Assembly: GCF_000420085.1 (NCBI RefSeq)
Contig: NZ_ATUG01000002.1
Location: forward strand, 2,294,001 to 2,358,000
Length of the DNA stretch: 64,000 nt
Source of the DNA: Desulfospira joergensenii DSM 10085
GTDB lineage: Bacteria > Desulfobacterota > Desulfobacteria > Desulfobacterales > Desulfobacteraceae
Direction: 5' to 3'
Under the pieces are notes generated by a model. That model was not told the DNA's origin and did no database searches. It was given only the letters and a program-made list of their open reading frames with translations. A program made the position numbers and the translations under genes. Below, one piece after another: positions 17,579 through 26,946 of the stretch. The number at the start of each line of letters is the position of its first letter. The stretch's first letter is position 1.

Positions 17579-18394
17579 ATGGCTGAAGATAAAGCAGGAG
17601 AAAATGAAGAGGAAATACGCCTGACCCAGCCTTCCCAGGAAGATGGGAAAAAGGTCGTTGAGGGTGCTCCGGAATGGATGTGTACCTTTTCAGATCTGGT
17701 CACGCTCTTGATGTGCTTTTTTGTCCTTTTGTTCGCCATGAGCACCACCCAGCAGGAAACCTATAAAGAACTGGTGAGATCCCTGAGAAGTGCCCTTGGC
17801 GCCCAGTCGGTTCCGGAGTCCGGTACCCGGGAGGGACTGACCATGCACTCGGTTCCTTCAGAAGAGCCCTCCGAGAGCCAGCAGATCGATGAACTGGGCG
17901 GCATGATCGAAAAGGAAATGGAGGACATCGTCTCCGAGGTCAGGGAACTGGTCCTGTTCAACAAGCTGGGCGGGGAGGTCAGCGTCACCAAGAACGATGA
18001 CGGAGTGGTGATCACCATGTCGGATCTGCTGCTCTTTGATCAGGGGGGGACCCGATTGTCGGCAAAGGGAATGGATATCCTGGGAAAAGTAGCTGCGGTC
18101 CTTTCCAAACTGGCCTATCATGTAAAGGTAAAAGGGCATACTGACAGCTCCCCCATATCCTCCAACCTTTTTCCTTCCAACTGGGAACTCTCCACTGCCC
18201 GGGCCTCCACGGTGGTCCGGCTCCTGGTGGCCAATGGGGTGCCGCCCCGGTACATCTCGGCGGAAGGCTATGCCCAATACCATCCCGTGGCCACCAATGA
18301 CACGGCCATGGGAAGGGCAAGGAATCGGCGGGTTGAAATCGTATATGAAAGGGATTCCATTGCCCGGCAGTTTGCCGACATGAAACCCCGATAG
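17579..18394 (+). CDS. motB: Flagellar motor protein MotB
   Basis: Peptidoglycan-anchoring stator subunit. It has a cytoplasmic acidic N-terminus and a single membrane helix near residues 38-62 with the ion-binding Asp in FSDLVTLLMCFF. A periplasmic linker and a C-terminal OmpA-like peptidoglycan-binding domain (about 145-260) follow, with NWELSTARASTVVRLL and GRARNRRVEIVYE. Length 271 is normal. It directly follows motA. No other flagellar genes are in the window. Confidence 0.95.
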   Translation: MAEDKAGENEEEIRLTQPSQEDGKKVVEGAPEWMCTFSDLVTLLMCFFVLLFAMSTTQQETYKELVRSLRSALGAQSVPESGTREGLTMHSVPSEEPSESQQIDELGGMIEKEMEDIVSEVRELVLFNKLGGEVSVTKNDDGVVITMSDLLLFDQGGTRLSAKGMDILGKVAAVLSKLAYHVKVKGHTDSSPISSNLFPSNWELSTARASTVVRLLVANGVPPRYISAEGYAQYHPVATNDTAMGRARNRRVEIVYERDSIARQFADMKPR

Positions 18395-18419
18395 GCTCTA
18401 TCTTTCGGTTGCTCCGGAT

Positions 18420-19265
18420 TTACAGGGGAGTATTTCGTGTCTTTGCATCTTCCAGTGCGATTTCAAGTTCGGCCAGACCGATTTCTGACATGGTGAGGAT
18501 ATCGGCCTCCCTGGAGCTGGCAATCCCTGAAAGATTCTCTTCCGGGTCATTTCTTTCCATCTTGTGGCACACGGCATCTGTCAGCCGGATCACCACCAGC
18601 ATCATATTTGTCACATCAAAATCCTCCCTGTGGTGGTCCCTGGCAATAATCCGGTAAGGATCAGGCAGGTTCCACTTGGTCAGGAGGTTGTACCCCAGGG
18701 ACGGGTGGAGGCTGGCCAGGATCTTTTCAATGAGCTGGGGCGGCGGTTTAAAGGATTCGGTTTCGGAGATGAGCAGTTTTTCAATGGCGGTCAGCAGATA
18801 GAGCTGGCCCATGTCATGGAGAAGTCCGGAGATAAAGGCCCTGGGAATGAGGTCATTCAGGGCCAGATATTTCACCGTCCACAATGAGCCCATGGCGCAG
18901 GACAGGGAGTGGTTCCACAACCGTGTCTGGTAGGATCGGATCTGGGGGATTTCGGATTTAAAATTATTCTTGTGCATTTCCTGCATAATGATATTGACCA
19001 TTTCATGCTGGCCCAGGCGGAGCACGGCATCCTTGAGGGTTTCTACGTCTCCGAGTCCGCGATAAAAAGGGGAGTTCGCGGTTTTCAGTATCTGGCCGGT
19101 CAATGTAATGTCTCTGCTGACCAGGCGGGTCAATTTGCTGAAATCCATGTTCTCCCGGGTGGCTTCATTTTGAATCTCCAGGGATTCGGGGCTCAGCACG
19201 GGAAGGGAGTCTTCTTTTTTGATCTGGTTTTTGATCAGATCAATTATACTTTCACTTCGATCCAT
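18420..19265 (-). CDS. HDOD-domain signalling protein
   Basis: A 281-residue soluble protein made almost entirely of an HDOD domain, a catalytically inactive relative of HD hydrolases. Recognisable parts are LVSRDITLTGQILKTANSPFY, LKDAVLRLGQHEMVNIIM and AFISGLLHDMGQLYLL. Such proteins are adaptors in bacterial signalling, often for c-di-GMP, motility or pili. It starts 4 nt downstream of the leftward GspE-type ATPase, so the two are almost certainly co-transcribed, which suggests an accessory role for that motor. Confidence 0.88.
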   Translation of the reverse strand: MDRSESIIDLIKNQIKKEDSLPVLSPESLEIQNEATRENMDFSKLTRLVSRDITLTGQILKTANSPFYRGLGDVETLKDAVLRLGQHEMVNIIMQEMHKNNFKSEIPQIRSYQTRLWNHSLSCAMGSLWTVKYLALNDLIPRAFISGLLHDMGQLYLLTAIEKLLISETESFKPPPQLIEKILASLHPSLGYNLLTKWNLPDPYRIIARDHHREDFDVTNMMLVVIRLTDAVCHKMERNDPEENLSGIASSREADILTMSEIGLAELEIALEDAKTRNTPL

Positions 19266-19269
19266 TTTT

Positions 19270-21135
19270 TTAGATTACTCCTAATAGTCTGTTGATTTCA
19301 TGGACTGGCCTGGGGGGGACAAGCCTCGGGATACATCTGAAGGCCTCTTCAAAGGTTGTGATTCCCTTGGAAATTTTAGACAGGGCATCTTCCATCAGGG
19401 TGACAAACCCGGCCGTCTCAATACTGATCTTTCTGAGTTCGTAACTGGCTCTGGACTCAAGAATGGCCGCCTTTATGAACTCGTCCAGGACCAGCATCTC
19501 AAATACGGCCACCCGGCCTCTGTAGCCGGTGTGATTGCAGGCGGTGCATCCCCGGCCCTTTAGATACTCATATTTCCCGATGTCCTGGGCGGTGTAGTTG
19601 AGGAATCTCATATCCCATGAGGTCGGCTTATACGCCTCACTGCAATGGGGGCAGATCCGTCTTAACAGCCTTTGGGCCAGGACACAGGAGAGGGTGGATG
19701 AAATCAGGAACGCGTCAATGTCCATGTTCATGAGCCGGATCAAGGCACTGACGCTGTCTTCGGTATGAAATGAGGTGAGGACCTTATGTCCGGTCAGGGC
19801 GGAATTGACCGCTACATTGGCCGAGAAATTATCCCTGATTTCACCGATGACAATTACGTCGGGGTCCTGGCGGACCACATGACGGAGGGTTTCGTCAAAG
19901 GTCCGGTTGATGGTGGTATCGATGGAACATTGGGAGATGCCTTCCACCATGTACTCCACCGGATCTTCAGCCGTGACAATGTTGATCTGGGGATTTGCGA
20001 TATCAGATACACAGGAGTAGAGGGTGGTGGTCTTTCCCGAACCTGTGGGGCCGGTGATGACCATGACTCCGCTGGGGGCGGTCAGCACGTCTTTTTTGAA
20101 CCGGTCCAGCATCTTGGGCTGCATGCCGATATGGTCCAGGCGGATGATCTGGTCGATGCGGTTCAGGATTCTCAGAACGATTTTTTCACCGAATACGGTG
20201 ACAAAAAAAGAGGCCCTTAGATCGTAATTGTTGCCGTCGTGTTCAAAAGACATCCGGCCGTCCTGGTGGCGCCTTTTCTCAGCGATATTGGCCTTGCACA
20301 GGATCTTTATCCTGGCGGTCACCATGTTGGCGGCATTGATAGCAAATATCTTAAAGGGAACCAAGATGCCGTCAATCCGGAATCTGACCTGGAGACGTTC
20401 TTCAAAGGGTTCAATGTGAATATCGCTTGCCCCCTGGTCAATGGCACTTGAGATAATGGATTCCACGATACCGATGGCCGTGTTTTCATCCACGTCGGCC
20501 CGGGACCGGAGCCGGCCCGCACTGACTTTTTCCAGTTTTTTCTCTATGAGATAGGGAGAGGCGATACCCGGGATGAAATTGCTGCCGAAAAGTTTCTGGG
20601 CCCCCTGAATATCGGATTTGGAAAAGGGGTCCATAAAGGCGAGAAGGGTCTTTCCGTCTTCCTTTCTGATGGGGATAAAATGGTTGGATATGCACCATTT
20701 GATGGGGATGTTTTCAATGAGTTTCTTATCGATCTCCTCGGTGACCAGATCGATGAAAGGGAAGCCCAGCTGAACGGAAAGAGCCTCTATGAAGTCCGCC
20801 TCGGTCATAAACTGGTTTTCAACGATCACCTCGCCCAGCCGTTTGTTCTTCTGACCTTTCTGGATGCTCAGGGCGGCATTGAGTTTTTCCCGGCTCAGGT
20901 ACCCGAGTTCCATGAGAAGGTCGCCGATCTTCAGGGAAAGGTGATTGGCCCGCAACACCTCTTTTAGTTGTTCCGCCTCGACATATTTCAGATCTTTGAG
21001 GGTATCGATAAGGGTCTTCCCGGATCCGAGCTTGGCGTGTACCCGCATGGCATACCTGGCGTTTTCCTCGGACAGCAGTCCCTGGGCGATCAGCAAAGAT
21101 ACGATTTCACCGGGTTGGATCTTTTCTTGTCCCAT
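19270..21135 (-). CDS. Second GspE/PilB-family secretion or pilus ATPase
   Basis: A 621-residue paralogue of the ATPase at 11751, with a longer N-terminus. Residues 1-80 hold short helical repeats (LLIAQGLLSEENARYAM and ELGYLSREKLNAALSIQKG) typical of MshEN/T2SSE_N regions that in some family members bind c-di-GMP. The P-loop GPTGSGKTTT is near residue 361. An ITVAEDPVE-like Asp box, TGHKVLTSFHTEDS and zinc cysteines CPHC and CTAC follow. It is co-transcribed with an HDOD protein. Which of the two ATPases drives pili and which drives type II secretion cannot be decided here. Confidence 0.88.
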   Translation of the reverse strand: MGQEKIQPGEIVSLLIAQGLLSEENARYAMRVHAKLGSGKTLIDTLKDLKYVEAEQLKEVLRANHLSLKIGDLLMELGYLSREKLNAALSIQKGQKNKRLGEVIVENQFMTEADFIEALSVQLGFPFIDLVTEEIDKKLIENIPIKWCISNHFIPIRKEDGKTLLAFMDPFSKSDIQGAQKLFGSNFIPGIASPYLIEKKLEKVSAGRLRSRADVDENTAIGIVESIISSAIDQGASDIHIEPFEERLQVRFRIDGILVPFKIFAINAANMVTARIKILCKANIAEKRRHQDGRMSFEHDGNNYDLRASFFVTVFGEKIVLRILNRIDQIIRLDHIGMQPKMLDRFKKDVLTAPSGVMVITGPTGSGKTTTLYSCVSDIANPQINIVTAEDPVEYMVEGISQCSIDTTINRTFDETLRHVVRQDPDVIVIGEIRDNFSANVAVNSALTGHKVLTSFHTEDSVSALIRLMNMDIDAFLISSTLSCVLAQRLLRRICPHCSEAYKPTSWDMRFLNYTAQDIGKYEYLKGRGCTACNHTGYRGRVAVFEMLVLDEFIKAAILESRASYELRKISIETAGFVTLMEDALSKISKGITTFEEAFRCIPRLVPPRPVHEINRLLGVI

Positions 21136-21337
21136 TCGCTTACCCTTTCACGGTTTGTTAAATTCGTACTCCTGAATCAGACCGGAAGTCCCGGTCTTTA
21201 TGTAGCATCGAAAAGTATGTTTGAATTTAACAGCAAGGTACGGGGAAAGTCAAGCGGGACAACCCGTGGCCAGAGATCCTCTGTCTTGAGTGTTCAAAAA
21301 CGGCGTCTGTCTGAACTTGAGTCGGGGACTGCGGGAT

Positions 21338-21763
21338 TTATTCGTCTGAAGCTCGGTCGAGTCTGGCCTTTTCCCGGGTTACGATCCGGATCAGATCTTG
21401 GGCAGGAATATCTTTTTTCATCCCGGGGCAGGATCCGGCCATGGCGTTCCAGTTCTCAGGGTTTTTTATCAGGGTCAGGATAAAGGGCCAGGCCCTGCAC
21501 ATATAGGGTTTGACCGGGTGGATGGTGCATTGTTTTTCCGGGTCAAAGAATATGCAGCGGCCGTCTTCCCCCTGGGTCAGAACCGGCCTGGAGCCGGCCA
21601 TATCACAATAGTCATTTATGAAGTTGTCGGGATCGGCCTGGATAAACCGGGCGATTGAAACCCGGTCATGGTCCGTGACATAGGTGCCCCCGAACCCACG
21701 GCAGCATTCTCCGCAGAGTTTGCAATCAAAGATATCTTCAGGGTTTTGGTATTTAGAATCCAT
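21338..21763 (-). CDS. YkgJ-family cysteine-cluster protein
   Basis: A 141-residue protein with the zinc/iron chelatase-like cysteine pattern CKLCGECCRGFGG near residues 15-27 and CIFFDPEKQCTIHPVKPYMC near 70-90. The eight or so cysteines fit a bound metal cluster (UPF0153/YkgJ family). The biochemical role of the family is unknown. Its start overlaps the recR stop by 11 nt, so it is the distal gene of the dnaX-ybaB-recR transcript, a frequent arrangement in Desulfobacterales. Confidence 0.85.
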   Translation of the reverse strand: MDSKYQNPEDIFDCKLCGECCRGFGGTYVTDHDRVSIARFIQADPDNFINDYCDMAGSRPVLTQGEDGRCIFFDPEKQCTIHPVKPYMCRAWPFILTLIKNPENWNAMAGSCPGMKKDIPAQDLIRIVTREKARLDRASDE

Positions 21764-22367
21764 ATCGCTTTTCCATCGCCTGTTGCATGGTCAGGGGATC
21801 GACGTATTGAAGGTCCCCGCCCATGGGGATTCCCGAGGCAATCCGGGTGATCCGGATATTTTTTGATTGGAACCGGTTCGATTTCATCCGGTTCAGGATA
21901 TAGGTGGCCGTGGCCTCCCCTTCCACATTGGTCCGGGTGGCCAGGATGATTTCCCTGACGTTTTCCGAATCTGCCCGGGCAAACAGCTCTGCCAGCCGGA
22001 TATCATCCGGGCCGATACCGTCAATGGGAGAGAGGGCCCCTCCCAGGATATGGTAGGTCCCGGAAAAGGATTCGGATTTTTCAATGGCGGCCATGTCCGC
22101 CGGATTCTCAACCACACAGATCACGGAAGAGTCCCGCCGGGGGTCGGTGCAGATGCTGCACCGGTCCCTGTCACTTAAGTTGAAACAGACCGAACAGAGT
22201 TTCACCTTCTTTTTCAGTTCCACAATGTCGGCGGCCAGGGCGGCTGCCTCGTAATCCGGGGCGTGGAGAAGATGGAGGGCAAGCCGCTCTCCGGTTTTTT
22301 TCCCGATCCCCGGCAGGGTGGAAAAGCTGCGGATCAGTTTTGTAATGGCTTCGGGATAATGGTTCAC
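21753..22367 (-). CDS. recR: Recombination protein RecR
   Basis: Forms a ring clamp with RecO/RecF to load RecA at gaps. The 204-residue protein has the N-terminal helix-hairpin-helix region (FSTLPGIGKKTGERLALHLL) and a C4 zinc finger (CSVCFNLSDRDRCSIC). A Toprim domain (ICVVENPADMAAIEKS) and the conserved C-terminal IASGIPMGGDLQYVDPLT follow. The dnaX-ybaB-recR order is one of the most conserved bacterial gene orders. Confidence 0.97.
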   Translation of the reverse strand: MNHYPEAITKLIRSFSTLPGIGKKTGERLALHLLHAPDYEAAALAADIVELKKKVKLCSVCFNLSDRDRCSICTDPRRDSSVICVVENPADMAAIEKSESFSGTYHILGGALSPIDGIGPDDIRLAELFARADSENVREIILATRTNVEGEATATYILNRMKSNRFQSKNIRITRIASGIPMGGDLQYVDPLTMQQAMEKRYGF

Positions 22368-22373
22368 GGAGGA

Positions 22374-22682
22374 TCAAAGGCCCGGGATATTCAGGCCGCC
22401 GGTGAGTTTGTTCATTTCGGAAGAAACCATCTCCTGGGACCGGTTCAGGGCGTCGTTGACCGCAGCCTGGATAAGGTCCTGGAGCATTTCAATATCTTCG
22501 GGATCCACGATTTCCTTTTCCAGGACAATGGATTCAATTTTCTGGCTGCCGTTGGCAATGACCTTGACCATTCCGCCGCCGGCAGATGCTTCCACGGTTT
22601 TTGTGGCCAGTTCCTGCTGGGTCTTGAGCATCTTCTTCTGGAGCTTCTGGGCCTGTTTCATCATATTGTTCATGTTTTTCAT
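22374..22682 (-). CDS. ybaB: YbaB/EbfC nucleoid-associated protein
   Basis: A 102-residue dimeric DNA-binding protein. The N-terminal Met- and Lys-rich helix (MNNMMKQAQKLQKKMLKTQQ) and the central VEASAGGGMVKVIANGSQKI strand pair are the family signature. Homologues bind DNA as a tweezer-like dimer and influence nucleoid structure and expression. It lies between dnaX and recR with a 6-nt gap to recR. Confidence 0.95.
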   Translation of the reverse strand: MKNMNNMMKQAQKLQKKMLKTQQELATKTVEASAGGGMVKVIANGSQKIESIVLEKEIVDPEDIEMLQDLIQAAVNDALNRSQEMVSSEMNKLTGGLNIPGL

Positions 22683-22759
22683 TTTATCTCCTCCTGCCTG
22701 ATTCTTATCATAATTTTTAAAAATGATTATTCATACATCAAGGTTTGACCTATCGGCCA

Positions 22760-24460
22760 CTAAATAATTTTCCCGTCAAACATCCTTATGGCGTCCTGCA
22801 CAAGCGGATGGCCCATGGCAGCCTGTTTGGCCTTGATTGCATCGTTCTTTTTTTCCTGGGTTTCCATGGGGTGGTTTTCCGATACGATATTGACGGCCAA
22901 TGTCTTGCCCAGAAAATCCCGGCAAAGGTCCGCCAGTTCTTTTTTCTTATTTTCCAGCCTGGACTTGTCAAAAGCCGAGCAGTTTTCAAGTTCCGCCACG
23001 ATCCTTTTATCATCGGTTTCTTTGACTCTTGCCCCTGTCAGCAGGACGAAAATAAAGGGCAGCCTGCTTTCGATGTGGTTTAAAAAGCCCTGCCAGGTCC
23101 TGGGGAGATCCGGTACATGAGTCTCCTGGGCCGGTTCGGGAACCAAAGGCACGGTCCCGGGAGGGGGCTCAGGCAAAGGGGTCTCGGGTTGCATTTCCTG
23201 TCCGGAACCCCAGGATTCCCGGCCCTCCCGGACATTCTCAATGGGATGGACTCTTTTCTCCGGGGCCTGCTTTCTGGGGCGGGCCTCATCCTCTGTCCGG
23301 GGCTGGCCGGTCTGAACGTTTTTTGCCAGAAAGTCCAGGCGTTGGACAATCAGGTCCAGGTCCGCATCCGGTCGGATCCTGAGCATTTTCAGGAGAATCA
23401 TTTCAACGGCGGTTTTGGTATGGGAGGAAAACCTTATGATGGACTCTTCTTTTAGGAGAAGCTGGAGAAGCATGCCAAGGTATTCTCCGGAAATCTGGGA
23501 AACACTTTTTACAATCTGTTCTTTTTCCGTGTCCATGAGGTTCACGGGCGCCTGATCCGGTCCGCAGAGTTTGATTACACTCAGATTCCTGAAGTGGAGA
23601 ATGATGTCGGAGTAGAATTTTTTCAGATCCAGGCCGGAATCATCCACCTTTTCGATAAGGTCCAGCAGGGCGGCTCCGTTGCGATCAAACACGGCAGAGG
23701 AGATGTCAAATAAAAGCTTCCGGTCCGGGATGCCCAGGCTGTCCACCACACTTTCAAGGCCGACCATTTCCCCGGGAGATGAAGAGAGGATCCTGTCCAG
23801 GAGACTTAATCCGTCCCGGACCGATCCGTCGGCCTCCATGGCGATATAGTCCAGGCCTTCGGGATCCACTGAAAATCCCTCTTCGGAGCTTAATTTTTTC
23901 AGGTGGCCGGATATGGCGGACAGGGGAATCCGGTTCAGGTCATGGCGCTGGCACCGGGACAGGATGGTGGCCGGGATTTTGTGAACCTCTGTGGTGGCAA
24001 AGATGAAAAGAACATGGGAGGGAGGTTCTTCAAGGGTTTTCAGCAGTGCATTAAAGGCTGCCGTGGACAGCATGTGGACTTCATCGATGATATAGATCTT
24101 ATGGGGAGCCGATGCCGGCATATAGGCGACGTTCTCCCTGAGATCCCGGATCTGATCCACGCTGTTGTTGGAGGCACCGTCGATTTCAAATACGTCGGAG
24201 CAATGGCCCTGAATAATGTCTGTACATGTCTTGCACTTGTTGCAGGGAGAGGGGGTAGGCCCCTCCACACAGTTCATGGCCTTGGCCAGAATCCTTGCTA
24301 TTGTGGTTTTTCCCGTCCCCCGGGGGCCGGTAAAGAGGATGGCATGGGCCACGCGCTCCGATGAAATGGCGTTTACAAGGGTCTGGGTAACATGTTCCTG
24401 CCCCAGGACCTCCTGGAAAGTCTGGGGTCGGTATTTTCGTGCAAGTACTTGATATGACAT
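22760..24460 (-). CDS. dnaX: DNA polymerase III gamma/tau subunit
   Basis: Clamp-loader ATPase and polymerase-bridging subunit. The open frame extends to 24526, but that extension is tRNA-Ser sequence, so the start is the ATG at 24460 (MSYQVLARKYRPQTFQEV, the standard N-terminus). Visible elements are Walker A GPRGTGKTT, the zinc set CVEGPTPSPCNKCKTC, Walker B IIDEVHML and the sensor segment LLKTLEEPPSHVLFIFATTE. A Pro/Glu-rich linker and a C-terminal tau-like region complete about 566 residues. The start lies 18 nt beyond the tRNA 3' end and has no strong ribosome site. Confidence 0.95.
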   Translation of the reverse strand: MSYQVLARKYRPQTFQEVLGQEHVTQTLVNAISSERVAHAILFTGPRGTGKTTIARILAKAMNCVEGPTPSPCNKCKTCTDIIQGHCSDVFEIDGASNNSVDQIRDLRENVAYMPASAPHKIYIIDEVHMLSTAAFNALLKTLEEPPSHVLFIFATTEVHKIPATILSRCQRHDLNRIPLSAISGHLKKLSSEEGFSVDPEGLDYIAMEADGSVRDGLSLLDRILSSSPGEMVGLESVVDSLGIPDRKLLFDISSAVFDRNGAALLDLIEKVDDSGLDLKKFYSDIILHFRNLSVIKLCGPDQAPVNLMDTEKEQIVKSVSQISGEYLGMLLQLLLKEESIIRFSSHTKTAVEMILLKMLRIRPDADLDLIVQRLDFLAKNVQTGQPRTEDEARPRKQAPEKRVHPIENVREGRESWGSGQEMQPETPLPEPPPGTVPLVPEPAQETHVPDLPRTWQGFLNHIESRLPFIFVLLTGARVKETDDKRIVAELENCSAFDKSRLENKKKELADLCRDFLGKTLAVNIVSENHPMETQEKKNDAIKAKQAAMGHPLVQDAIRMFDGKII

Positions 24461-24478
24461 GGTGTCTGGTGTGATGAG

Positions 24479-24570
<92 letters not shown>

Positions 24571-24622
24571 GTTAAAATTAATTGAGGGGCAAAATAGTAT
24601 CTTTTTTAATTTCTGTCAAGGC

Positions 24623-25357
24623 TTAAACCTCATCCTTGCCGCTAAAGATGAGAGAGTACTCTTGGGTGGGGCTGCCGGATTCATGGTTGATGATGAAAGG
24701 GGGGCGGACAATGCAGGGACCGTTCCCGTTTTTTATCCCCGATGCCAGGACAAGTTTGGCCGGTTCCGTTCTCCGGATATGGATGAACCTGAGCCAGTCC
24801 GGTTGAAATCCATGCCCGGCCATGGCCGAAAAGATGTCCGCCACTCTCTGGGCCGGGAAAATAATGGTGATGATCCCCCTGGGTTTAAGAAGCCTTTTGC
24901 CGTTGGAGAAGAGACTGTCCAGGTCGAGTTTGATTTCATGACGGGCCAGGGCTTTTTGGGGGTCGGGGTTGAGCCGGCCCGTGTCTTTTTTCTTAAAGGG
25001 CGGGTTTGAGATGATCCAATCCGAAGGCCCCTGGATCTCCTCCAGGTCCAGTAAACTCAGATCCCGGTGCAATACCCTGACCCTCTCCTTTAATTTGTTT
25101 TCTTCCATATTCCGGCGGGCAAACCCGGCCAGTTCCTCCTGGATTTCAATCCCGACGATCCGGACATCCCTGTGTCTCAATCCCAGAATCAGGGGCATGA
25201 TCCCGCACCCGCATCCGATGTCGAGGATTTTATCCCCTGGACCGGGCATGATGTGGGCTGCGAGGATAAGGGGATCCATGGAAAACCGGTACCCGGTTTC
25301 CGGCTGCCGGATCTTGATTCGATGATTGAAAAAGGACTCAGGAGTGGATTTTTCCAA
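24623..25357 (-). CDS. trmN6: tRNA1(Val) adenine-N6 methyltransferase-like (TrmN6/YfiC)
   Basis: A 244-residue SAM-dependent methyltransferase. The start KIRQPETGYRFSMDPLILAAH is typical for TrmN6. SAM-binding motif I is ILDIGCGCGIMPLIL, and the catalytic NPPF motif lies in DWIISNPPFKKKDTGR, as in N6-adenine methyltransferases. The family modifies A37 of tRNA-Val in Escherichia coli. It overlaps the DciA-like gene by 20 nt and precedes tRNA-Ser on the same strand. Confidence 0.85.
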   Translation of the reverse strand: MEKSTPESFFNHRIKIRQPETGYRFSMDPLILAAHIMPGPGDKILDIGCGCGIMPLILGLRHRDVRIVGIEIQEELAGFARRNMEENKLKERVRVLHRDLSLLDLEEIQGPSDWIISNPPFKKKDTGRLNPDPQKALARHEIKLDLDSLFSNGKRLLKPRGIITIIFPAQRVADIFSAMAGHGFQPDWLRFIHIRRTEPAKLVLASGIKNGNGPCIVRPPFIINHESGSPTQEYSLIFSGKDEV

Positions 25358-25652
25358 TTTTAAATCTGATTTGGCTGATGAGTTCGGAATCGAGGTTCTT
25401 GTTAAGGTTGAGAATCATTTCCTGTTCAAGGAATTTGAGCTGGTGAATCCAGGAGGAGCTGGAAACGTTCACCATCAGGGTGCCGTCCTTGAACGCGTCG
25501 GGTTTGGCATTCATGGCAATGGGGCTTCCCACGGCAGTGTCCCAGACATCCCATATTCTTGTCATCTCCGTATCCATGGCAGGTCTGTACCGGCCAAGGG
25601 CCTTGCCCAGGACATCGGAAATATGGATCAGTTTGCCCTCTTTTTTATCCAA
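25338..25652 (-). CDS. DUF721/DciA-like protein
   Basis: A 104-residue protein of the DUF721 family. WDVWDTAVGSPIAMNAKPDAF and LMVNVSSSSWIHQLKFLEQEMI match the KH-like core that in DciA contacts and loads the replicative helicase DnaB. DciA is the common helicase loader of bacteria without DnaC. The assignment to replication is by family and is supported by the nearby dnaX and recR. It is the first gene of the leftward cluster, with its stop inside the start of trmN6. Confidence 0.8.
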   Translation of the reverse strand: MDKKEGKLIHISDVLGKALGRYRPAMDTEMTRIWDVWDTAVGSPIAMNAKPDAFKDGTLMVNVSSSSWIHQLKFLEQEMILNLNKNLDSELISQIRFKIGKIHS

Positions 25653-25856
25653 CCCTTTGACCTCTCTTTGAAGATAAACCTTATCCTGAACTTATACCAT
25701 GTTTGAATTTAAAGTATAGTTAATTATCGAAATCTAAAGCCTAATTTTTGAGAGACACTTGCCTTTTGGGGTTGATAATTATAAAACAGGCTATATTTTG
25801 CCTTCTGAAGCGTTTTATCTAAAACAATGAATTTAGATTTTTACAGGACATCTTTT

Positions 25857-26942
25857 ATGAATTGGGATTGGGAAAAATTAAGGGAAAACCAGCAGAAATA
25901 CGAGCAGAAAAAAGGGGATGGAGGGCCCGGGATGCCCAGGCCCCCCCAGATGGATGAACTCTTGAACAAGTTCAAGGGCTTTAAATTCCCGGGGATCTTT
26001 TTTGCGGGTGCCGTTCTTCTGGCTTTATATTTTGGATCTTCGACTTTTTTCACCGTTGACCGGAACGAAGTGGGGGTGATTCAGCGGTTCGGCAAGTATA
26101 ACCGGCTTGCCCAGCCCGGGCTTAACTTTAAGTTGCCTTCGGGTATTGAAAAGGTCACAAAGGTGAATGTCAAAACCCCGGAAACAGAAGAGTTCGGGTT
26201 TAAAACCTACGGCAGTACGGATGCCTACCGGGGTTCTTCCGAGACGCCCCGGCAGGAGTCTGCTCTGGTACTGACCGGGGATCTGAACGTGGCCGTGGTC
26301 CCCTGGATCGTCCAGTACAGGAGAGCGGATCCCAGGGCCTATCTCTTTAATGTGAAGAACGTCAGGTCCCTGCTTCGGCATATGTCCGAGGCGACCATGA
26401 GAACCGTGATAGGGGATCGGAGTATCAACGAGGTGATTACCAAACGGGCTGAAATTGCCCTGGCTGCCAAGGAAATGCTCCAGAAGGAAATGGACCAGGC
26501 CGAGGCCGGGATCAACATCGTCACCATTGAAATGAAGAAGACCAATGTTCCGGAACCGGTACAGGCCTCTTTCAACGAGGTCAACCAGGCCATCCAGGAG
26601 AAAGAGCAGACCATATACAAGGCCAGGGAAGAGTACAACAAGGCTGTCCCCCTTGCCCGGGGTGAAGCCAAGCGGGTGATCAAGGATGCAGAAGGGTATG
26701 CCATTGACCGGGTCAACCGGGCCCAGGGGGATGCCGCAAAGTTCACGGCCATATACAAGGCCTATGCAACGGCCAAGGACGTGACCAAAAAGCGGATGTA
26801 CCTTGAATCCATGATGGAAATCGTGCCCAGGCTGGGATCAAAGTATATCATCGACTCTGACCAGAAGAACCTGCTGCCCTTCTTAAATATGGGGGGGGCT
26901 TCCATGATTTCCAAAGACAAGTTCCTTTCAAAAGGTGAATAA
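25857..26942 (+). CDS. hflK: HflK, SPFH-domain regulator of FtsH
   Basis: Inner-membrane subunit of the HflKC cage that surrounds and modulates FtsH. It has a Gly/Pro-rich cytoplasmic N-terminus, a membrane helix at about residues 50-72 (IFFAGAVLLALYFGSSTFF), then the SPFH/prohibitin domain (VDRNEVGVIQRFGKY). A long Ala/Glu/Lys helical region follows near residues 220-300. The frame is open from ATG 25827, but ATG 25857 has AGGA about 8 nt upstream and gives the canonical MNWDWEKL start, so I use it. hflC follows 4 nt after the stop. Confidence 0.93.
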   Translation: MNWDWEKLRENQQKYEQKKGDGGPGMPRPPQMDELLNKFKGFKFPGIFFAGAVLLALYFGSSTFFTVDRNEVGVIQRFGKYNRLAQPGLNFKLPSGIEKVTKVNVKTPETEEFGFKTYGSTDAYRGSSETPRQESALVLTGDLNVAVVPWIVQYRRADPRAYLFNVKNVRSLLRHMSEATMRTVIGDRSINEVITKRAEIALAAKEMLQKEMDQAEAGINIVTIEMKKTNVPEPVQASFNEVNQAIQEKEQTIYKAREEYNKAVPLARGEAKRVIKDAEGYAIDRVNRAQGDAAKFTAIYKAYATAKDVTKKRMYLESMMEIVPRLGSKYIIDSDQKNLLPFLNMGGASMISKDKFLSKGE

Positions 26943-26946
26943 CGAT

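Noticed and set aside
21178..21198. AGACCGG/CCGGTCT hairpin as terminator
   Set aside because: It sits upstream of the leftward ATPase and lacks a T run on the transcribed side; no gene ends into it on the plus strand.
22847..22854. A AAA AAG slippery heptamer in frame within dnaX (minus strand), as used for gamma production in E. coli
   Set aside because: It lies only about 35 codons from the end of the gene, so a -1 shift would barely change the product; it is not placed to make a gamma form.
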